Part shown: in pieces, positions 1 through 8,234 of the stretch
How positions within the stretch are numbered: the first letter of the stretch is position 1
Layout: every line of letters starts with the position of its first letter
Assembly: GCA_036677145.1 (NCBI GenBank)
Contig: JAKFFF010000079.1
Coordinates: forward strand, 16,982 to 80,981
Direction of reading: 5' to 3'
DNA length: 64,000 nt
Source of the DNA: CADEED01 sp036677145
GTDB taxonomy: Bacteria > Pseudomonadota > Gammaproteobacteria > Steroidobacterales > Steroidobacteraceae
Program-made: the position numbers and the translations under genes
The notes under the pieces: model-generated
What the model was told of the DNA's origin: nothing
Seen by the model: only the letters and a program-made list of their open reading frames with translations
Databases searched by the model: none

Positions 1-566
1 ACCTTCTGTTTCTCGGGCAGCTTGAGCGCCATGTGCGCCGCGACGGTGTCCGCCAGACGCCCGGGCTGCTCGATGCCGGCCAGCGCGGTCAGCACTTCGG
101 GCGGTACTTTCTTGTTGAGCTTCACGTACTGCTCGAACTGCGAGATCACGGAGCGCGCGAGAACGTCGAGCTCCTTTTCGTCGTAGGTATCCGCGTCGGG
201 CTCGGTGACCACGTCGGCGGTGTAGTGCTCGCCGGTGTGCATCGCTTCGATGCGCGCGCGGTCGACGCCTTCGACCAGCACCTTGACGGTGCCGTCGGGT
301 AGTTTGAGCAACTGGAGAATCGTGGCGACGGTGCCGATGCGATACAGATCGTCGGCTTTCGGATCGTCGACATCCGGCTGCTTCTGCGCGATCAGCATGA
401 TGCGCTTGTCGGCTTTCATCGCGACGTCGAGCGCGTGAATGGATTTTTCGCGTCCCACGAACAGCGGGATAACCATGTGCGGGTACACCACCACATCGCG
501 TAGTGGCAGGACCGGCAATCCCTGGATGGCAACTGATTTGGCGGAAGTCGAGGCGGTTTCGGTCAC
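1..566 (-). CDS. lon: Lon ATP-dependent protease, N-terminal part (runs off the window)
   Basis: Translation from a GTG at 566 gives about 188 residues of the Lon N-terminal substrate-binding domain. It opens with the family pattern LPVLPLRDVVVYPHMVIPLF, followed by VGREKSIHAL and a conserved ending KKVPPEVLTALAGIEQPGRL. The ATPase and Ser-Lys protease domains lie outside the window. Lon is a cytoplasmic AAA+ protease that degrades damaged and regulatory proteins. It follows tig, clpP and clpX on the same strand, the usual gammaproteobacterial order. A near-consensus sigma-32 promoter lies upstream at 645-672. The GTG start has no strong ribosome binding site, so a few residues either way are possible. 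Confidence 0.93.
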   Translation of the reverse strand, partial: MTETASTSAKSVAIQGLPVLPLRDVVVYPHMVIPLFVGREKSIHALDVAMKADKRIMLIAQKQPDVDDPKADDLYRIGTVATILQLLKLPDGTVKVLVEGVDRARIEAMHTGEHYTADVVTEPDADTYDEKELDVLARSVISQFEQYVKLNKKVPPEVLTALAGIEQPGRLADTVAAHMALKLPEKQK

Positions 567-644
567 GCGCTGGGCCCTCGCAGTCCGCGAGACGCTGCGA
601 AATGCAGCTTCCCGAGGCTGTATTTAGTCAAAGTGTAGCGCGGG

Positions 645-672
645 AAGTGGGGATACGCCGGGGCGTTTCAAC
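645..672 (-). promoter_or_regulatory. Heat-shock (sigma-32/RpoH) promoter for lon
   Basis: Read on the minus strand, TTGAAA (666-671) is followed by a 13-nt spacer and CCCCACTT (645-652). The known RpoH consensus is CTTGAAA, 13-14 nt, CCCCATNT. The match is seen directly; that it is used is inferred from lon being a classic RpoH target. The predicted transcript would have a leader of about 70 nt. Confidence 0.6.
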
Positions 673-764
673 GCTTGCGACGCAGTTCCGATCCGCTGGC
701 AGAGTTGCACCGCCGCGAGAATCGCGGCGATGCCGTAGGGAATTGTCGGTCAGCCAAACTCTTT

Positions 765-2084
<1,320 letters not shown>

Positions 2085-2209
2085 CGTTGCTCCGCGTGAC
2101 GCCAAGAGGGCAATACGCCCTTTCAGCTATGGGTTCTATATATCATGGGTCCGGACTCCGACAAAGCCAGACCCAAATGGAACCCGTTGTTTATACGGGA
2201 TTTGTCGAG

Positions 2210-2231
2210 AACTGCGAGTCGCTTCGCAGTT
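2210..2231. repeat. Inverted repeat in the clpP-clpX spacer
   Basis: AACTGCGA and TCGCAGTT form a perfect 8-bp stem around a 6-nt loop. It sits between the clpP stop and the clpX start. No T-run follows on either strand, so it is not a typical intrinsic terminator. It could be an RNA processing or stability hairpin, or an operator. Confidence 0.5.
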
Positions 2232-2263
2232 GACCCCCCGCGCTTGCAGGAGCCCGGGAATCT

Positions 2264-2887
2264 TTACGGCGTCGGCGCTGTCGGAGGCGCCACACGCTTG
2301 TCGAGTAACTTATCTACAAGCCCGTAAGCGACCGCCTCAGTCGGGCTCATGAAATTGTCACGTTCGGAGTCGGCCTTGATCTTGTCGACCGTCTGCCCCG
2401 TGTGTCGCGCCAGGATCTCATTGAGACGCTCGCGAATCTTGAGAATTTCCTGCGCCTGGATGTGAATGTCGCTGGCCTGGCCCTGATAACCGCCGGAAGG
2501 CTGGTGAATCATTGCGCGGGAATTGGGCAACATGAATCGCTTGCCCTTGGCGCCGCCGGCGAGGAGTACGGCACCCATCGAAGCCGCCATACCGATGCAG
2601 ATCGTGCTCACGTCGGGCTTGATGAATTGCATGGTGTCGTAAATCGCGAGGCCCGAGCTCACCGAGCCGCCGGGCGAATTGATGTATAGCGCGATGTCCT
2701 TGTCGGGATTTTCCGATTCGAGGAACAACAGCTGCGCGACGATGACATTCGCCATGTAGTCCTCGACCGGACCGACCGCGAATACCACTCGCTCCTTGAG
2801 CAGGCGCGAATAGATGTCGTATGAGCGCTCACCGCGCGCGGTTTGCTCGACAACAATCGGGATCAGGTTCAGGGCGCGCTCGTTCAT
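2264..2887 (-). CDS. clpP: ATP-dependent Clp protease proteolytic subunit ClpP
   Basis: This 207-residue serine peptidase forms the tetradecameric barrel that works with ClpX. The catalytic triad is visible as Ser103 in GMAASMGAVLL, His128 in MIHQPSGG and Asp177 in SERDNF. The oxyanion strand SPGGSVSSG is also present. The ATG at 2887 follows AGGAGATATTCG. It starts 33 nt after the tig stop, so co-transcription with tig is likely. The spacer to clpX (about 180 nt) is long enough for a separate clpX promoter. Confidence 0.98.
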   Translation of the reverse strand: MNERALNLIPIVVEQTARGERSYDIYSRLLKERVVFAVGPVEDYMANVIVAQLLFLESENPDKDIALYINSPGGSVSSGLAIYDTMQFIKPDVSTICIGMAASMGAVLLAGGAKGKRFMLPNSRAMIHQPSGGYQGQASDIHIQAQEILKIRERLNEILARHTGQTVDKIKADSERDNFMSPTEAVAYGLVDKLLDKRVAPPTAPTP

Positions 2888-2896
2888 CGAATATCT

Positions 2897-2924
2897 CCTA
2901 AATTCTTCAGGCCTAATTCTTCAG
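2897..2924. repeat. Near-perfect tandem duplication between tig and clpP
   Basis: CCTAAATTCTTCAG (2897-2910) and CCTAATTCTTCAG (2912-2924) are adjacent copies differing by one A. One copy covers the tig stop codon and the other leads into the clpP ribosome binding site. It is probably a local slippage duplication. Confidence 0.6.
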
Positions 2925-4225
2925 CTCTCGTTCTTGCCGAACTGCGTGAGGTCCGAAAAGCTTGCCGCCTTGTCGCTGACCTTGGCCTGTCCCATCACCC
3001 AGTCAATCGCCTGGGCCTCGAGAACCTGCGACTCTATTTGTCGCATCATGTCGGGGTTTTGCAAGTAGGCGCGTCGCACTTCGTCCGGTTTGGAATACGC
3101 ACCGGCGACTTCGTTCAGTTTCTCCTGCACGGATTCGCGGCTGACCTTGAGATTGGCGCTGCGCACCACCTCGCCCATGAGCAGGCTCAACGCCACTCTA
3201 CGGCGCGCGGCTTCTTCGAACGGCTCGCGGGGCGGCAACTGCTTGGCATCCTTGACGCCGGCACGCCGCAGCATCTCGACCTGCAATTCCTGCACGCGTT
3301 CATCGACGAGCTGGCGCGGCAGTTCGATCGGATTGTTCTTGTACAGCGCTTCGAGGACCTGGCCACGCACGTTCTGGCGAATCGCCTCGCTGAGCTCGCG
3401 CTCCATGTTCGCGCGCACTTCGTTGCGCAGACTCTCGATGTTGCCGTCGGCGATGCCGAAGCTCTTCGCGAATTCCTCATCGAGCGGCGCCGCTACTTGC
3501 TCTTCGACCTTGCCGACCTGGATCGAGAAATGCGCGGTCTTGCCGGCAAGCTCCTTGTTGGGATGGTCCGCGGCGAACGTCGCGTCCGCTTCGCGCGAAT
3601 CGCCCGCGCTCGCGCCGATGATTGCGTCTTCGAACTCTTTCATCACCTGGCCGCTGCCCAGGCCAATGTGGACGTCCTTGCCACTGCCACCCTGGAATTC
3701 CACGCCGTCGATGGTGCCCGTGAAGCTCACCGTCACACGATCGTTCACGGCCGCGGCCCGCGCGACTTCGTTGAAAGCGGGGCGCTGCTTGCGCAGCGTG
3801 TTGATCATCGCGTCGAGATCGGCATCACCGACACTCGCGACGGGTTTTTCGATCTTGATGTCCGTGACTGGCTGCAGCTTCACTTCGGGCAGCACTTCGA
3901 ACACCGCGGCGTACTTGAGGTCGGTGCCCGGCCCCATGGCGATGGGTTCGATGCGCGGCCCGCCGGCGGGATTCAGATTCTCGCGCTGCACCGCCTCGGA
4001 GAACGAGGAGCGCATGAGATCGTTCACGACCTCACCGTGCACCTGATCGCCGTATTGCTGGCGAATGACGGCGAGCGGCGCCTTGCCGGGGCGAAAGCCC
4101 TTGAGCCGCGCCGTGCGCGAAATCTTGTTCAAACGCTGGGCGACTTCTCCATCGACCTGCGCGGCGGGGATTGCCACCTCGAGACGACGCTCAAGTCCGC
4201 CCGTGGCGGTCACTGAAACCTGCAT
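2921..4225 (-). CDS. tig: Trigger factor, ribosome-associated chaperone
   Basis: This 434-residue protein has the three-part trigger factor layout. The N-terminal ribosome-binding domain carries KGFRPGKAP, close to the family signature GFRxGKxP. A central FKBP-type prolyl isomerase domain lies around residues 160-245 (NDRVTVSFTGTIDG), followed by the helical C-terminal chaperone domain. It catches nascent chains at the ribosome exit. The ATG at 4225 is preceded by GAGGAATTGTT. The order tRNA-Leu, tig, clpP, clpX, lon matches that known in pseudomonads. Confidence 0.98.
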   Translation of the reverse strand: MQVSVTATGGLERRLEVAIPAAQVDGEVAQRLNKISRTARLKGFRPGKAPLAVIRQQYGDQVHGEVVNDLMRSSFSEAVQRENLNPAGGPRIEPIAMGPGTDLKYAAVFEVLPEVKLQPVTDIKIEKPVASVGDADLDAMINTLRKQRPAFNEVARAAAVNDRVTVSFTGTIDGVEFQGGSGKDVHIGLGSGQVMKEFEDAIIGASAGDSREADATFAADHPNKELAGKTAHFSIQVGKVEEQVAAPLDEEFAKSFGIADGNIESLRNEVRANMERELSEAIRQNVRGQVLEALYKNNPIELPRQLVDERVQELQVEMLRRAGVKDAKQLPPREPFEEAARRRVALSLLMGEVVRSANLKVSRESVQEKLNEVAGAYSKPDEVRRAYLQNPDMMRQIESQVLEAQAIDWVMGQAKVSDKAASFSDLTQFGKNES

Positions 4226-4260
4226 AACAATTCCTCAACTCGTTTAAAACGCTGCGCGAT

Positions 4261-4345
4261 TGGTGCGAAAGGAGAGACTCGAACTCTCACGGGTTGCCCC
4301 ACTGGAACCTAAATCCAGCGCGTCTACCAGTTCCGCCACTCTCGC
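4261..4345 (-). tRNA. tRNA-Leu (anticodon UAG)
   Basis: The minus strand folds as an 85-nt class II tRNA. The acceptor GCGAGAG pairs with CUUUCGC followed by encoded ACCA. The anticodon stem-loop has loop UUUAGGU, giving anticodon UAG. A variable arm is built on GUGGGGCAACCCGU, and the T-arm is GAGAG/CUCUC. It closely resembles E. coli tRNA-Leu(UAG) and lies directly upstream of tig. Confidence 0.97.
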
Positions 4346-4366
4346 CCCCAGGCGCGAGGGGCGCGG

Positions 4367-4372
4367 ATTATA
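4367..4372 (-). promoter_or_regulatory. -10 element of the tRNA-Leu promoter
   Basis: A perfect TATAAT lies 21 nt before the tRNA 5' end on the minus strand. It is followed by a GC-rich discriminator (CCGCGCCCC), typical of stringently controlled stable-RNA promoters. No convincing -35 is visible. Confidence 0.55.
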
Positions 4373-4476
4373 TGCCAATACCGCACCGCGAACCCGTACC
4401 GTGCGGATCCATCACCGGCCAACGCCGCCCACTCCGTTTTGGCTATGCTTCGGCGCCATCAGGAGAGGGACATAAG

Positions 4477-4848
4477 ATGGGCCAATTTGGCAATTTCGTC
4501 GTGGTCGGGCTGCTGACCGTAGCCTCGGGCCTGCTCGACGCGCGCGGCTTCGTTTATGCCTCCCGGGCCTGGCCGGGCGGCCAGCTGGACGTGAAAGTCG
4601 CCCTGGCATCGCTGGCTGCGTTCGCCGGCGGCGTCTCGCTGTACATCATCGCGGTGAAATTCATGCAGAACGCCGGGCTGCATGGCGTCGCGCTGCAAAG
4701 CGGCATCTGGTTCGTCGTCACCGCCGTGGGGATAGCGGCGATGGACGGAACTCTGCTGCAATGGACTCGTACCCAGCAGGTGGTTGGAGTTGCCGTGGCC
4801 GTGGCACTCTGTTGGCTCATCTCGACGACCCGCTCGGCCGCCGGCTGA
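4477..4848 (+). CDS. Small DMT/EamA-like membrane protein
   Basis: The 123-residue product has four hydrophobic segments, near residues 5-22, 40-58, 72-92 and 103-120. The size suits a half-length drug/metabolite-transporter-like integral membrane protein. The ATG at 4477 follows AGGAGAGGG with a 7-nt spacer, which decides the start over a longer reading. A TATGCT -10-like box lies at 4444-4449. It is followed 14 nt later by the Trm112-like gene, so the two may be co-transcribed. Substrate is unknown and the family call is tentative. Confidence 0.75.
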   Translation: MGQFGNFVVVGLLTVASGLLDARGFVYASRAWPGGQLDVKVALASLAAFAGGVSLYIIAVKFMQNAGLHGVALQSGIWFVVTAVGIAAMDGTLLQWTRTQQVVGVAVAVALCWLISTTRSAAG

Positions 4849-4862
4849 TAAACAGGAAAACC

Positions 4863-5060
4863 ATGGATCCCAGACTGATCGAAATGCTCGCCTGCCCAGT
4901 ATCGAAGGCCCCGGTGTTCTTCTCCGAGTCGCGCCAGCTGATCGTCTGCCCCACCAGCAAACTCGCCTATCCCATCAAAGACGGGATTCCGGCGATGCTG
5001 CCCGAGGACGCGATCAAGCTGGAAGACAACGACCCGCTGCTCGCGAAACCGGCTGGCTGA
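4863..5060 (+). CDS. Trm112-like (UPF0434/YcaR) small protein
   Basis: The 65-residue product matches the YcaR/Trm112 family: MDPRLIEMLACPVSKAPVFF near the start, a second knuckle at LIVCPTSKLAYPI, and the family phrase KDGIPAML. In the family the first knuckle is usually CPxC; here it reads CPVS, so one possible zinc ligand is a serine. Trm112 proteins act as partners of methyltransferases in other organisms. Here the neighbour on the opposite strand is a methyltransferase fusion, but a link is only a guess. Confidence 0.85.
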   Translation: MDPRLIEMLACPVSKAPVFFSESRQLIVCPTSKLAYPIKDGIPAMLPEDAIKLEDNDPLLAKPAG

Positions 5061-5070
5061 AGACCCACCC

Positions 5071-6438
5071 TCAGGCGGTCGACGTGCTCGATTCCTTGTA
5101 GAACTTGAGCAGCTTGCGTTCGACACGGTCGAAATTGCGGAAGCACGCGAGCTTGCGCAGGTCGCGCGACTCGCGACCTAACAACCCCAGCTTGAGCGCG
5201 AGCCCGACGAACGGATTCTGCGGCCGCTCGGTGAACGGAATCTGGTTGAAGTCGAACAGCTTCGGCCCCCCGGCGTGGCGGTCCACCATCACGTTCATCG
5301 CGTGCAGGTCGATGTCGTAGAGACGTGCTTCGTGGCTCAGTGTCACGAGTTCGGCGAGATCATCCATGAACCGCGGCGAAATGAAATCGGCGTGATCGCG
5401 CTGCGCGAAGTAATACACCTCGCCATCCAGGCACTCCTGCAGCGACATCTGGAAACCCGGTTCGACGACGAATCCGAGCGGTTCGGCCACGTACTTCGAC
5501 ATCCCGCGCGCTTCGAAAAATGCCCGGTTGCGCCGGTTCTCGAACTCGGCCAGCGGCAGTTTGTGTTTGCGCGCGTGGCGCGCGATCGCCGCGGGCTTGT
5601 AGACCTTCAGCCCCACGTCCCGGCCGCGCCACTTCGCGCGATACACGATCGAACGTTTGCCCTCGCCCAATTTCTCGGTGACTTCCAGGTCCTTGTATTC
5701 GGTGCCCGCGAGTTTGCGCTTGATGCTCGCGGGGTCCAGGTGACTGGTCTCCGCGAGCACGACCCACTTGTCCGAAAGCCAGCGGCGGACCGGGATGATC
5801 TTCGCGACACGCAGGCCCGCGTCCTCGAATTCCGCGGTCATGCTCTTCACGGACACGCGCTCGAACGGTCGACGCGTGAGACCGAGCAAACGCGAAACCT
5901 TCCACACGCCATAACGAAACGAATACTTGTGCCGGTAGTCCGCGATGACCCAGCGGCGCGACACGCGCCCGAACTCGCGCAACATTCGACGCCGCGTTTC
6001 CGGGTCGACGTGAAACAGAAAACGGATGCTCATCAGGCAATCGACCGACTTCGCGGCGAACGGCAGCGCTTCGGCATCGGCGCGCACATAACCTGCGATG
6101 TTCGCGTGCTTCACGGATTCGAGGCCCGCGGCCTGGTGCATCATTTCGAGCGAGATATCGCTGCCGACCACTTTGTATCCGGCGCGAGCGAGATGCCCGG
6201 TGAATCGTCCGGTGCCGCACGGCAGGTCGACGATGGACTTGATGTCGCCCGTCAGCGCTAGCGCCTTGCTGATCGCATTCCACTTGCGGACGTTGCGACG
6301 TTGCCGTTTCGGCGTGCGGAAGCGATGCTCGTCGTAGTCGGCCGCGACTTCGCTGCTCTTGTAGAACTGCTTCTTGTACGCGTAGCCGTGCGCCTTCGGC
6401 TTGGAGGGATCGTCGCGAGAGGGCTTCGCCATGCGCAC
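5071..6438 (-). CDS. Fusion of a SAM-dependent methyltransferase with a WaaP/YrbL-like kinase
   Basis: The product has 455 residues and two domains. Residues about 35-230 form a class I methyltransferase, with the SAM-binding loop VDLPCGTGRFTG (70-81) and an acidic residue in SDIS (93-96). Residues about 250-450 look like a lipopolysaccharide-kinase or PhoP-regulated kinase fold. They show a glycine-rich loop LGEGKRSIVY (257-266), a likely ATP lysine at 278, a catalytic loop YDIDLHAMN (374-382) and a metal-binding DFN (396-398). The N-terminus is very basic. A second ATG at 6432 could be the start. It overlaps no neighbour and ends 10 nt from the convergent Trm112-like gene. Target molecules are unknown; a lipid or cell-envelope sugar is possible. 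Confidence 0.85.
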   Translation of the reverse strand: MRMAKPSRDDPSKPKAHGYAYKKQFYKSSEVAADYDEHRFRTPKRQRRNVRKWNAISKALALTGDIKSIVDLPCGTGRFTGHLARAGYKVVGSDISLEMMHQAAGLESVKHANIAGYVRADAEALPFAAKSVDCLMSIRFLFHVDPETRRRMLREFGRVSRRWVIADYRHKYSFRYGVWKVSRLLGLTRRPFERVSVKSMTAEFEDAGLRVAKIIPVRRWLSDKWVVLAETSHLDPASIKRKLAGTEYKDLEVTEKLGEGKRSIVYRAKWRGRDVGLKVYKPAAIARHARKHKLPLAEFENRRNRAFFEARGMSKYVAEPLGFVVEPGFQMSLQECLDGEVYYFAQRDHADFISPRFMDDLAELVTLSHEARLYDIDLHAMNVMVDRHAGGPKLFDFNQIPFTERPQNPFVGLALKLGLLGRESRDLRKLACFRNFDRVERKLLKFYKESSTSTA

Positions 6439-6461
6439 ACTGTATCCGTGGGCGTTGAAAG

Positions 6462-6537
6462 TGGTGGGCCGTGTAGGGGTCGAACCTACGACCTACTGAT
6501 TAAGAGTCAGCTGCTCTACCAACTGAGCTAACGGCCC
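6462..6537 (-). tRNA. tRNA-Lys (anticodon CUU)
   Basis: The 76-nt minus-strand cloverleaf starts GGGCCGUUAGCUCAG and ends with encoded CCA. The anticodon loop CUCUUAA gives anticodon CUU. The acceptor GGGCCGU pairs with ACGGCCC. It resembles E. coli tRNA-Lys except for the anticodon wobble base. Confidence 0.97.
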
Positions 6538-6554
6538 ACTTTCAGAGGGCGCGC

Positions 6555-6560
6555 ACTGTA
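6555..6560 (-). promoter_or_regulatory. -10 element of the tRNA-Lys promoter
   Basis: TACAGT (4 of 6 to consensus) lies 17 nt before the tRNA 5' end on the minus strand. It is followed by a GC-rich discriminator GCGCGCCC. The -35 region is weak. Confidence 0.4.
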
Positions 6561-6775
6561 CCAGAGGAAAAGCGAAAAACCACGCGCCGTGAAAATGGGT
6601 TCGCGGTCGCGGGACATAGGAAGTGGATCGGGCCAAGGACCGCGGCGCTGGCGCAAATCGCTCAACTACGATAAAAAGCGATCAAACTCAATCGAATAGC
6701 GCGGCATTGGGGGACCGAAATGGGCGCGCATCCAATTCTTCCAGCTCGACGCGTCCACGCCGGGGGGCGATCGAC

Positions 6776-7087
6776 ATGAATCACGCGTTTCGCATGAAAC
6801 TCAAGCCCGGCGCCGTCGCGGAATACCGGAAACGCCACGACGAAATCTGGCCCGAGCTCGCACAGCTGCTGCGCGATGCGGGCATTCACGATTACTCGAT
6901 CTTCCTCGATGAAGAAACGCTGCACTTGTTCGCGGTGCTCAAGCTGCGCGACGGCAACCAGCGCGAATCGCTGCCCGAACATCCGCTGATGCGTCGCTGG
7001 TGGGACTCCATGAAAGGTCTCATGCATACGCATCCCGACGGCCGCCCCGAGGAATGGCCGCTTTCACGCGTGTTCCATCTCGATTGA
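6776..7087 (+). CDS. rhaM: L-rhamnose mutarotase
   Basis: The 103-residue product aligns well with RhaM: YRKRHDEIWPELAQLLRDAG, then H-x-YSIFLDEETLHLFA, and the conserved double tryptophan in RRWWDSM. RhaM interconverts alpha and beta anomers of L-rhamnose. The ATG at 6776 is preceded by GGGGGGCGATCGAC. The stop overlaps the start of the GH105 gene (TGATG), so the two are translationally coupled. Context points to use of rhamnose-containing pectin fragments. Confidence 0.93.
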   Translation: MNHAFRMKLKPGAVAEYRKRHDEIWPELAQLLRDAGIHDYSIFLDEETLHLFAVLKLRDGNQRESLPEHPLMRRWWDSMKGLMHTHPDGRPEEWPLSRVFHLD

Positions 7088-8226
7088 TGCAAGTCGACCG
7101 AGCCGAGGAGTTTCTGATAGTGCCCCAAGCGTTTCACGGCATCGAAGCGGCCGACATCGACCGCACCATCAACCTGCTGATCCGCAACCTCGTCGAGATC
7201 AAGGACACCTCCGGCGAATTCCTGCTGCGACTCGAGGACGGCCGGGTCATCGACACCAAGGGCTGGAACGACTGGGAGTGGACGCACGGCATCGGCCTGT
7301 ACGGCATCTGGAAGTACTACCAGCAGACGAAGGACGCGCGCTGCCGGCAGATCATGCTCGACTGGTTCCGCGCTCGTCTTGCGGCCGGCCCGCCGAGCAA
7401 GAACATCAACACGGTCGCGCCATTCCTCACTCTCGCCTATCTATACGAGGAGACTCCTGAACCCGCCTGGCTGCCGTACTTGGACGAGTGGGCGGAATGG
7501 CTGATGGACGGACTGCCGCGCACCGAGGAGCGGGGCTTCCAGCACATCGTGTTCAACTCGGAGAACCGCCAGCAGCTCTGGGACGACACGCTGATGATGA
7601 GCGTGCTGCCGCTTGCAAAGATCGGCACGTTGTTAGGCCGGCCGCGATACGTGGAGGAAGCGCGCCGCCAGTTCATGCTGCACGTCAAATACCTGGCCGA
7701 TCGCCGGAGCGGACTGTGGTTCCACGGCTGGACGTTCGACGGCCGGCACCACTTCGCGAACGCGCTGTGGGCGCGCGGCAATTGCTGGGTCACGATCGCG
7801 ATTCCCGAATTCATCGAGCTGCTGGATCTTCCCGCCGGCGACGGGCTGCGCGAATTCCTGCTCGAGACACACCTGCAGCAGATCAGCGCGCTCGTGAAAC
7901 ACCAGGACGAAAGCGGGTTATGGCACACCCTCCTCGACGACCCGGGCTCGTATCTCGAGGCCTCGGCCACCGCCGGCTTTGCGTACGGCATTCTCAAGTC
8001 CGTCCGCAAGGGTTACATCGCAAGGGAATTCGAAGCCGCGGGCATCCGCGCGGTGAAGGCGGTGCTCGCGAACATCGATGCCGCCGGTGAACTGCGCAAC
8101 GTTTCATTCGGCACGCCGGTGTTCAGCGATCTCGAGGGTTATCGCAAGATCCCGTTGACCTCCATGCCCTACGGCCAGGCGATGGCCATTCTCGCGCTCG
8201 GCGAATTCAAACGCGCGTTCGCCTGA
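7087..8226 (+). CDS. Unsaturated rhamnogalacturonyl hydrolase, GH105 family
   Basis: The 379-residue product is a GH105 (YteR/RhiN type) alpha/alpha-barrel hydrolase. It removes the 4,5-unsaturated galacturonate from rhamnogalacturonan fragments made by lyases. Visible motifs are GWNDWEWTHGIG (59-70), FLTLAYLYEET and the catalytic region QLWDDTLMMSVLPLA (163-177) with the likely general-acid aspartate. No signal peptide is seen, so action is likely cytoplasmic on imported oligomers. The ATG at 7087 overlaps the rhaM stop; a GTG at 7123 is an alternative. A symporter gene follows 8 nt after the stop. Confidence 0.92.
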   Translation: MQVDRAEEFLIVPQAFHGIEAADIDRTINLLIRNLVEIKDTSGEFLLRLEDGRVIDTKGWNDWEWTHGIGLYGIWKYYQQTKDARCRQIMLDWFRARLAAGPPSKNINTVAPFLTLAYLYEETPEPAWLPYLDEWAEWLMDGLPRTEERGFQHIVFNSENRQQLWDDTLMMSVLPLAKIGTLLGRPRYVEEARRQFMLHVKYLADRRSGLWFHGWTFDGRHHFANALWARGNCWVTIAIPEFIELLDLPAGDGLREFLLETHLQQISALVKHQDESGLWHTLLDDPGSYLEASATAGFAYGILKSVRKGYIAREFEAAGIRAVKAVLANIDAAGELRNVSFGTPVFSDLEGYRKIPLTSMPYGQAMAILALGEFKRAFA

Positions 8227-8234
8227 GAAACACG

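Noticed and set aside
2843..4216. Long open frame opposite trigger factor (457 codons)
   Set aside because: Antisense to a clear tig gene; the composition is typical of G+C-rich shadow frames and it matches no family.
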